A stretch of DNA of 19,599 bases from the NCBI GenBank assembly GCA_029934875.1, contig JAOZLK010000001.1:4977-24575 (forward strand). The letters are read 5' to 3'. Below the pieces are notes generated by a model. It saw only the letters and a list, made by a program, of their open reading frames with translations, made no database searches and was not told the origin of the DNA. Made by a program: the position numbers and the translations under genes. Origin of the DNA: Bacteroidales bacterium. Lineage in GTDB: Bacteria > Bacteroidota > Bacteroidia > Bacteroidales > GCA-2748055. Each line of letters begins with the position of its first letter. Position 1 is the first letter of the stretch. Positions 1 through 6,570 of the stretch are shown here, in pieces.

Positions 1-865
1 CATCCCGTTCTGCAAATTCAAGGGCCGCAGCAATTGCATCTTCAAAATCCAGCACCTCAGCCACTGTTCCTTCCGCCCGGTTGCCATGCTCTTCCCAGTC
101 GATCTGGGAACCTTCGACCATCAGGAAGAAGCCCTGCTCATTATGAGAAAGGACTTCGATGGCCAGTTTGGTAGCTTCAGGCAGGAAGTCTCCCCTGCCA
201 TTGGTCATTGAGGGCATGCCTCCACTGGAAAGCAGGAAGCCATACTTCTGACCAGCTATAAGGGTTCCGGGAGCTGCCAGAGCTGTAGTATCAATGGTAA
301 TTCCCTTTTTTTCAGCCATGGAAAATAAATCGGCTCCATCTTCCCGTTTGTTAAAATTATCAATACCTCCTCCTGCGAAAAAGTCAATTTCTGAATTGAT
401 TAATTGAAGGGCAAGCGAGTCTTCCTGGCTACGACTTTCCACATGGCCATAATAGGAAGCAGGAGTGGCATGGGTGATGGTCGAGGTGGCCACCAGGCCC
501 GTACTCCATCCAAGGGGAGATATGAGTTCGGTGATGTTTGGGATGGGTAATTTCAGGGTGTCGACCCCGATGGCTCCGTTATAGGTTTTCTGACCTGCAG
601 CCATGGCTGTCCCACTTGCTCCGGAGTCGGTTACCTTGTGAGTGGCAGAGGAAGTCTTACTGAGGCCGATGTGTTTAAATTTCTTAAACTCAGAAGGCCC
701 ATCGTTAAAATAGAATGAGCTTGAGACTGCTGAAAGGCCCATCCCGTCACCAATCAGAAAGATAATGTTAGTAGGGGTGTCAGGGCTTATATCAGCTGAA
801 TTTTTGGTTGATGAACAAGCCAGGGTTCCCAGTAAAAGGATGGCTGAGATGAAGTATTTTATCAT
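1..865 (-). CDS. phoA: Alkaline phosphatase, lipoprotein, PhoA family (partial, C-terminus beyond the left window edge)
   Basis: The reading frame is open from the ATG at 863-865 to the left edge; 288 residues are visible. It encodes an alkaline phosphatase that cleaves phosphate monoesters in the periplasm or at the cell surface. The N-terminus is a short lipoprotein signal ending at Cys17. Visible motifs are LIGDGMG (metal ligand D40), VTDSGASGTAMAAG with nucleophile S81, and an E251-x4-D256-x3-H260 set with the same spacing as E322, D327 and H331 of E. coli PhoA. The positions matching E. coli D153 and K328 are H132 and W257, as in the cold-active TAB5-type marine phosphatases. The last metal ligands must lie outside the window. 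It is the last visible gene of a possible four-gene run, 64 bases after the DDAH-like gene. A weak -7 box (TTACTTTG, 888-895) lies 22 bases upstream. I see no frameshift; the truncation is caused by the window edge. Confidence 0.95.
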   Translation of the reverse strand, partial: MIKYFISAILLLGTLACSSTKNSADISPDTPTNIIFLIGDGMGLSAVSSSFYFNDGPSEFKKFKHIGLSKTSSATHKVTDSGASGTAMAAGQKTYNGAIGVDTLKLPIPNITELISPLGWSTGLVATSTITHATPASYYGHVESRSQEDSLALQLINSEIDFFAGGGIDNFNKREDGADLFSMAEKKGITIDTTALAAPGTLIAGQKYGFLLSSGGMPSMTNGRGDFLPEATKLAIEVLSHNEQGFFLMVEGSQIDWEEHGNRAEGTVAEVLDFEDAIAAALEFAERD

Positions 866-929
866 GGTTTCTGTTTTTTAGAAGCCACAAAGTAAGTGAT
901 TTTTTAGCTATTTGATGACGGAAAAGCCT

Positions 930-1691
930 TTAAAAGCGAAGCGATAGACAGCTTAGTCCGCCATCCAGCTTTCGAAATTCCGATACATCCACCTCCAGGG
1001 TGCGGAATCCTGCCTGCTTTATTTTCCGAAGGCTTGTGGGAAAACCAGAGGGAACCAGGACGGTGTCGTTGATCCAAAGAGAGTTGGCTGCATAAGCCTC
1101 GTCCTCGTCCACCTCTATTTTATTGAAATCAGAAAATGCATGATGTTTGCAAAACTCCCCAAAAACCAGCAGGTGATTGTTCTCCAGGTAGGATAGCCCG
1201 GTTTTCAGATGAAGCATCTCCTTTAGCGGAACCCCTTCTCCAGACATCCCGTGGCTTTCAAGGATGGCGATCAGTTGCGCGGCCCCTTCATCATTGGTAC
1301 GCTCCGAGATGCCAATATAGAAATGATCCCCCACCATCATCACGTCCCCTGCATCCAGTGTTCCCGGAGTATTAATGCTTTCAACATGGGTGAAAAAAGT
1401 GCTGAGAACTGAGGCCATTTCTGTCTTCTCGCCATTGCGTGAAGGGGCTCCTGGATTAGTTAAGACGGCAAAGCGTGAAGTGCAAAGCGCTACATCCTCC
1501 ACGAAGGTGGAGTCGGGGAACCTGGAGTCGGGCTCAAGGACGGTCACATCCAACCCACACGAACGAAGCGCATCCACATAAGCTGCATGCTGCTTCAGCG
1601 CAAGTTTGTAATCGGGTTTTCCCAGGGAGGCAGATGTAATCCCATGGATCATCTCCTCACAGGGAGTGCGTACTATGGCGATTTGGAACAT
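930..1691 (-). CDS. Dimethylarginine dimethylaminohydrolase-like amidinohydrolase
   Basis: This 253-residue cytoplasmic protein has no signal peptide. It belongs to the pentein (guanidino-group hydrolase/amidinotransferase) fold and most resembles DDAH, which converts methylated arginine to citrulline plus an amine. Family motifs appear in order: FPDSTFVEDVA (58-68), GTLDAGDVM (110-118), GISERTN (127-133), HLKTGLSYL (161-169) and a C-terminal LDGGLSC. The likely catalytic set is D113, H161 and C248; Asp at the acidic position matches human DDAH1, while Pseudomonas DDAH has Glu. The length agrees with bacterial DDAH (about 254). The start ATG lies 49 bases after the GDPD gene, and that gap holds a good -7 box. 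The substrate is uncertain: related bacterial proteins can act on arginine or other guanidines. Its place between two phosphate-ester hydrolases has no obvious metabolic explanation. Confidence 0.9.
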   Translation of the reverse strand: MFQIAIVRTPCEEMIHGITSASLGKPDYKLALKQHAAYVDALRSCGLDVTVLEPDSRFPDSTFVEDVALCTSRFAVLTNPGAPSRNGEKTEMASVLSTFFTHVESINTPGTLDAGDVMMVGDHFYIGISERTNDEGAAQLIAILESHGMSGEGVPLKEMLHLKTGLSYLENNHLLVFGEFCKHHAFSDFNKIEVDEDEAYAANSLWINDTVLVPSGFPTSLRKIKQAGFRTLEVDVSEFRKLDGGLSCLSLRF

Positions 1692-1725
1692 CAGGTCTGA
1701 GGTTTGTCAGCATTTATTTTCTTCA

Positions 1726-1733
1726 CAAAGATA
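1726..1733 (-). promoter_or_regulatory. Candidate -7 box for the DDAH-like gene
   Basis: On the - strand the sequence reads TATCTTTG, an exact match to the Bacteroidota -7 consensus TAnnTTTG, 34 bases before the ATG at 1691. A TTG triplet lies 22 bases further upstream, slightly longer than the usual 19-20. The box suggests that the DDAH-like and phosphatase genes can be transcribed separately from the two genes before them. Confidence 0.5.
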
Positions 1734-1740
1734 AAATAGA

Positions 1741-4041
1741 TCAGTGTAAGAAGTGCAATGACTCCATCAAATATCCCGGGATCACCAGTTCATCCTGGTG
1801 GCGATAGCTTTCATATCCCCATTGGCCGGCACCATCGATTCGCAGTACAATGCATCCAACTTCAAGGGCCGGTAAGGTTTCAATGGGAACCGAGCGGGTT
1901 TGATTCAGTACTTTTTCGGATTCCTCTTTATATTTTACCATGTATGCGGCCCTGGCGTAGATGGCTTCCTGGGCATGCAAGATAACCAGGTCGGGATTTG
2001 TAGCTTTGATATACCCAGGATCGACCGATCCGTGAAAATGATGGTTTGCATAAAATACCTGGGCTGGGACATCCTGCGGAAAGCGCTGCAATATAAGCTG
2101 CTGGTTCACCGCATAGGTATCGCCTCCATGCATGAGGGTAAAGCCTTTGTAAGAAATTTTTATGGCCAGGGAGCGTGTGTTCTCTTCATCCCCATCGGCA
2201 TAGCTGTTCACAATTTTAAAATGCACTCCATCCTGATCCCATTCATACCCGGTGGGGTAGGAGTTGTAATCAATTAAATGATCAACATGAAAATCAGCTA
2301 TTATGGTCTTACCCGAATCGCCACCATCGTGATCGTCATGGTAGTGTGTCAGGATGAAGGTTTGAATGGTGTCAATCTTATGTCTGCGAAGCATGGGAAT
2401 AAGGATACTGTCGCGCACCCACGATTTACCACAATCAATGAGCATGTGATTTCCTGAAGGGAGGCGCAGGATCATGGCTGAGCCGTGTTCCACATCAGGA
2501 GCCACCACCACCAGCTCTGAAAACAGGGGCTCAGGCTGAACCGAAACTTCGGCCTTGATCAAATCCTGTTCAAGCAGCACTGATATTTGGTGGATGCCGT
2601 GGTCCAGTTCCAGGAGTTCAGATGATTGAAGTTTAAGCCATATGGCCGATTCCTGGTGGGGATATGGAAGCACTGAAAAATCTACGGGACTGCCATTTAC
2701 AATCACCCCCCGGACCTGCTCGTGAAAATTGTCGATTTTGAAAATAAGGTCGTGGGGCTCACTTTTGTAAAAGCTATTCTGACGGGGAGTAATCCCATAG
2801 TCTATACGGGCTGGCTCAATGGCGATCCAGTCGATGTCCATGCTTCCCCAGCCATCCCTGACACCAAGGGTATTGATCCCCGAATCCAGGTGAAAAGGCT
2901 GTGAAAATAACTTCCAGTCGGCCGACATATCAAAACCACAGGCAATTTCGCTGTCATTTTTCAGCAGGTACTGCATTTTATCTCCCCCCCGGGTGCGGTA
3001 GCGGATCACAAGCTGGTAATAGTCACTCCGGTCCAGGGAAACCTCCCAATTCACCTGCGAAGATTTCTCAATGGACAGAAAGGCACCACCGGAAGCTCCG
3101 GAGTCAGCGCTCAGGGTCATCTGGCTGTTGACTCCCGCTTCGGCCTCATATTTATTTTCATCACCGGGTACACTTAGCTTTTCTGCCGGAAACAACTGCT
3201 CTTTAAGCCATTTGGGCCGGTCGGTGGTCACAGCTGTTACCCCCAACTGCTTCATGCTCCAGGCAGTTCCCGGATCGTTGACAGTCCAGCACCAGAGATC
3301 CAGGCCCGCTTCCCGGCATGCTTTGGAAAGATCCGCATCAATGATGGAGTGTCGCAGGTTTAATCCATCCAGCTTATTTTGAACTGCCAGTGCAATGTGC
3401 TTTTTTGTATCGGATTTGGAGCTGGAAAGGTAGTAGCAGGGCACCCCCGGGTAAATTGCCTTTGCCTGCCTGATGGCATCAAAATCAAAGGAAATAAAGG
3501 CTATAGCCCCGGTGGTCCAGTAACGATCCACTTCTCCTTTAAGGAAGGGAAGGATTTCCGTGCTGGTCTTAATTTCGATCACCAGTGTACGATCGGAGGG
3601 AATGGTCTCAAGCAGATCTTTTAAGAGCGGTATTTTCTCTCCTTCATATTCGGGCAGGTTCGTTTCACGAAGTTTAATGGTCAGATTACGAAGTGTCTCC
3701 CAGGGAGTATCAGCGACCACATGTTTCTGGCCTGTCAGATTTTTGGTGTTTTTGTCATGAAAAACCACCACCTGGTTATCGGAGCTAAGCATTACATCGC
3801 ATTCGGCGGCATCGGCACCCAGTTCCCAGGCAAGTTTTATGGAGGCCAGGCTGTTTTCCGGCGCAAGGTAAGAGGCACCACGGTGTGCCACAAAACGGAA
3901 AGGCTTTTTCGCAGTCTTTTCCTGTCCCTTTGCCGAGGACAGAGAGGATAGCATGAGAACCAGCAGGAGGAACACAAATGGTTTCGGACGGTCCGGATTT
4001 GATCCTGGAGGATTTGAATGTAGAATATTGCCGAATATCAT
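1741..4041 (-). CDS. Secreted glycerophosphodiesterase / CBM / metallo-beta-lactamase-fold fusion
   Basis: This 766-residue exported protein carries two separate hydrolase domains. A hydrophobic segment at 22-37 followed by AKGQ looks like a signal peptide with an unusually long n-region. Residues 48-285 are a glycerophosphodiester phosphodiesterase: VAHRGAS (H53, R54), APENS (E62), AECD (E80, D82) and FHD (H95), all active-site positions present. Residues 298-410 resemble a CBM6/CBM35 carbohydrate-binding module (YEAEAG start, DIDWIAIE end). Residues 415-500 are a beta-rich linker domain I cannot name. Residues 505-745 are a ComEC-like metallo-beta-lactamase fold with THYHDDH (H566, H568, D570, H571), HGGD (D641) and ANHHFHGS. 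Hence two hydrolytic centres, probably on phosphodiesters, plus a glycan-binding part. The gene starts 21 bases after the dehydrogenase, so co-transcription is likely. The MBL substrate cannot be read from sequence; some MBL-fold enzymes are phosphorylcholine esterases. Confidence 0.9.
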   Translation of the reverse strand: MIFGNILHSNPPGSNPDRPKPFVFLLLVLMLSSLSSAKGQEKTAKKPFRFVAHRGASYLAPENSLASIKLAWELGADAAECDVMLSSDNQVVVFHDKNTKNLTGQKHVVADTPWETLRNLTIKLRETNLPEYEGEKIPLLKDLLETIPSDRTLVIEIKTSTEILPFLKGEVDRYWTTGAIAFISFDFDAIRQAKAIYPGVPCYYLSSSKSDTKKHIALAVQNKLDGLNLRHSIIDADLSKACREAGLDLWCWTVNDPGTAWSMKQLGVTAVTTDRPKWLKEQLFPAEKLSVPGDENKYEAEAGVNSQMTLSADSGASGGAFLSIEKSSQVNWEVSLDRSDYYQLVIRYRTRGGDKMQYLLKNDSEIACGFDMSADWKLFSQPFHLDSGINTLGVRDGWGSMDIDWIAIEPARIDYGITPRQNSFYKSEPHDLIFKIDNFHEQVRGVIVNGSPVDFSVLPYPHQESAIWLKLQSSELLELDHGIHQISVLLEQDLIKAEVSVQPEPLFSELVVVAPDVEHGSAMILRLPSGNHMLIDCGKSWVRDSILIPMLRRHKIDTIQTFILTHYHDDHDGGDSGKTIIADFHVDHLIDYNSYPTGYEWDQDGVHFKIVNSYADGDEENTRSLAIKISYKGFTLMHGGDTYAVNQQLILQRFPQDVPAQVFYANHHFHGSVDPGYIKATNPDLVILHAQEAIYARAAYMVKYKEESEKVLNQTRSVPIETLPALEVGCIVLRIDGAGQWGYESYRHQDELVIPGYLMESLHFLH

Positions 4042-4062
4042 GATGAAAATCTTTTCAGAAAG

Positions 4063-6402
4063 TTAATCAGATACTTTAGTAAAGAGATATTCTGAGCTCA
4101 AAAGGTTCACGCTAACGAGATAAGTTCCTTTCTCAGCCTTGATGGGTCCGCTTTTTTCATACAGCTGTCCTGAAGGAAAAGCAAGTCCACCCCAGCTGTG
4201 CTGCCATTTCTCATCTGCCCTGAATTTCAGCTCGCCGGTCTCCAGGGTCACCACTCCTTCCCATACCCCTTCCTGCTCTTCATTTTTTATTAGCAGGGCA
4301 GATTCGGCTGGGCCGGACTGAAGGGCTGTACCCACCAGGCCTATGCTAAGCGCATTCAGCCAGGCTTCCCGTTTCTTTTTAGTTTCTGAAAGCAGATAGT
4401 GTTTCAGATCCCGGATATCCTGATCTGACATACGGCCTTCGAAGCCGGGCATTCCCTTACCCACAAAGGCACCCTTACCCACGATTAATTCAAAGGCTTC
4501 AAAAACCTCGAGACTTGAATAACTCAGGTTGGAAATAATACCGCCTCCATGACAAAGGTTGCAGCTGTTTTGCAGGTACATTTGCTGACCATGTTTAATT
4601 TCTTCCGCAGTGGCTTCAAAGTCTATATCGGCCAGCACTCGCGGAGCTGCTTTTTCAAAAAAAGGTGGATTTTCTTTTCTACCAAGAGCAAAGGTGTAAA
4701 CTGTGCCAGGATTCACCTGTTCGGTCATGATGCTTCCCCAGATACCTTCAGCTCCTCCCCAGCCCACAGCAAGGCTTATATATTGTACGCCATCCACCAT
4801 GTAAGTGTTGGGAGCAGCCATGATGCCTGTACCCAGTTCATAGGACCAGAGCTCTTCCCCGCTGCCAGCATCGTAGGCTTTAAATACTCCTTCAGCATCC
4901 CCCTGGAAAACCAGGTCCCTGGTGCTCAGTACGCCCCCGTTCCAGATCGAAGGCTGCTTTACGCTCCACACCTCCTTCTGCAGGACCGGATCCCAGGCGA
5001 TTAGTTTCCCATAATGAGAGGAGGCCAGGGGATCCCTTATCCTGGCGTCATTCATGTATTTAAAGTCCTTTGGCGGCCCCATCCAGGAGGTGTCCGCTCT
5101 TGCGGGAATGTAAACCAGGCCGGTTTCCGGGTTGTAAGACATGGGATGCCAGTTATGGGCATCCAAGGCTGCCGGAGCTTTCTGGAAAGCCCATTCCTTG
5201 TAACGGGCATTTTCGGTCTCAATGGGTCGACCCGTATTGTAATCAATACCGCTGGCCCAGTTCACATAAACATAGGGCTCAGCCGAAATAAACGCCCCAT
5301 TGCTTCGGTCGATCACGTAGAAGAAACCGTTTTTTGGCGCCTGCATTAAAACCTTTCTCATTTCCCCCTCAATCTCAAGGTTGGCCAGTATGATGGGCTG
5401 TGTTGCTGTAAAATCAAAGGTTTCTCCTGGAATCTGCTGATAGTACCATACCAACTCTCCATTGTCGGGATTAAGCGCCACAATGGAACTGAGGTAAAGC
5501 TTGTCTCCTCCACCCGGGGAGCGGACCTCCTGGTTCCAGGGTGATCCGTTCCCGGTACCGATATAGATTAGGTTCAGATCCGGGTCATACACAATGGCAT
5601 CCCAGACCGTTCCTCCTCCGCCCATGGTCCACCATTCACCCTTCCATGTACTTGCGGCATCTTCCATATCCTTTGACTCAAATCCATCGGCCGGGTTTCC
5701 GGGAACCGTATGAAAGCGCCAGAGCAGCTCACCACTATGTGCATCATAGGCTGACACATAACCCCTTACCCCGGATTCGGCACCCTTGTTTCCAATGAGC
5801 ACCTTTCCATCAAAAACCCGTGTGGCTCCGGTAATGGTATAGGCCTTGTCATGGTCGACCGTCAGTGTTTCCCACACCATCTCACCCGTGGCAGCTTCAA
5901 TGGCCACCAGGCGACCGTCGATGGTTCCCACGTAAATCATTCCCTCGAACATCGAGACGCCACGGTTCACCACATCGCAGCAAACCCGCACTGCAAATTC
6001 ACGAGGTACTTCCGGATCGTAGATCCAGATAATTTCACCCTTGCGAACATCGATGGCATAAACAATACTCCAGGGTCCGGAGACATACATGATCCCGTCC
6101 ACCACTATGGGTGTGGCTTCGATTCCCCTGTAGACCCCCAGGTTGATACTCCAGGCCAGTCCCAGTTCATTCACGTTGGCTTTAGTAATCTGGGCCAGTT
6201 CACTGTATCGGTCCTCGGCATAGTTTCTACCGACAGAAAGCCAGTCCTCCGGATTGTCATCGGCTGCCAGCATTCGATCATGATCCACGGCAGAGGTCAC
6301 CGAACGGATATGCTCCTCAGAGCCGGGTTCATTTGCTCTGGAACAACTTATGGCCAGGGCCATAATTAGGAGATAGCTTATTATAGAAGCCTGATTTTTC
6401 AT
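4063..6402 (-). CDS. Lipoprotein PQQ-dependent quinohemoprotein alcohol dehydrogenase with SusE/F-like C-terminal domain
   Basis: This 779-residue protein oxidises an alcohol with pyrroloquinoline quinone and passes electrons through its own haem c. I start it at the ATG at 6400-6402 because this puts a lipoprotein signal first, with the lipidated Cys at 20; an in-frame ATG 18 codons upstream precedes the likely promoter. Residues 50-575 form the PQQ propeller, with the vicinal pair C141-C142, E209 (GAESGVRG) and N285 (GTGNGSPWN) as likely calcium/PQQ ligands and D330 as catalytic base. D330 lies in FDFTATQ, where relatives have WDYTATQ. Residues 590-675 are a cytochrome c domain with CNLCH (614-618) and axial Met651 (GKGMPGF). 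Residues 695-779 match SusE/SusF-type repeats (LKFRAD, HSWGG, KGTYLVSVNL), unexpected in this family. PQQ synthesis genes are absent here; the cofactor may be taken up. It heads the run dehydrogenase, GDPD fusion, DDAH, phosphatase. Confidence 0.92.
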   Translation of the reverse strand: MKNQASIISYLLIMALAISCSRANEPGSEEHIRSVTSAVDHDRMLAADDNPEDWLSVGRNYAEDRYSELAQITKANVNELGLAWSINLGVYRGIEATPIVVDGIMYVSGPWSIVYAIDVRKGEIIWIYDPEVPREFAVRVCCDVVNRGVSMFEGMIYVGTIDGRLVAIEAATGEMVWETLTVDHDKAYTITGATRVFDGKVLIGNKGAESGVRGYVSAYDAHSGELLWRFHTVPGNPADGFESKDMEDAASTWKGEWWTMGGGGTVWDAIVYDPDLNLIYIGTGNGSPWNQEVRSPGGGDKLYLSSIVALNPDNGELVWYYQQIPGETFDFTATQPIILANLEIEGEMRKVLMQAPKNGFFYVIDRSNGAFISAEPYVYVNWASGIDYNTGRPIETENARYKEWAFQKAPAALDAHNWHPMSYNPETGLVYIPARADTSWMGPPKDFKYMNDARIRDPLASSHYGKLIAWDPVLQKEVWSVKQPSIWNGGVLSTRDLVFQGDAEGVFKAYDAGSGEELWSYELGTGIMAAPNTYMVDGVQYISLAVGWGGAEGIWGSIMTEQVNPGTVYTFALGRKENPPFFEKAAPRVLADIDFEATAEEIKHGQQMYLQNSCNLCHGGGIISNLSYSSLEVFEAFELIVGKGAFVGKGMPGFEGRMSDQDIRDLKHYLLSETKKKREAWLNALSIGLVGTALQSGPAESALLIKNEEQEGVWEGVVTLETGELKFRADEKWQHSWGGLAFPSGQLYEKSGPIKAEKGTYLVSVNLLSSEYLFTKVSD

Positions 6403-6428
6403 GATGCATTCTTTTTGGTATCGCTTAT

Positions 6429-6436
6429 CAAAATTA
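6429..6436 (-). promoter_or_regulatory. Candidate -7 box for the quinohemoprotein gene
   Basis: The - strand reads TAATTTTG, an exact TAnnTTTG match, 26 bases before the ATG at 6402. I found no TTG at the proper -33 distance, so the call rests on the -7 box alone. If right, transcription starts downstream of the in-frame ATG at 6456, which supports the shorter lipoprotein start. The rest of the gap 6403-6570 shows no gene and no clear terminator. Confidence 0.4.
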
Positions 6437-6570
6437 CAGAGAAGCCTAAAATACATGTAGCATGATGTTTACAAATGCCTGAACAATTCTGCCATTGCAG
6501 GAATTCATGTTGTATGGATGTGTTGGGATGTTGTCTTCTTGTTTTTGGACCACTTAAGTAATCAAGCTGG

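Noticed and set aside
1..865. Alkaline phosphatase as a pseudogene
   Set aside because: The frame is open through the window edge with all visible active-site residues intact; it is cut only by the window boundary.
6403..6456. Longer start of the dehydrogenase at 6456
   Set aside because: The extra 18 residues hide a good lipoprotein signal and contain the candidate -7 box, so translation from 6402 is far more likely.
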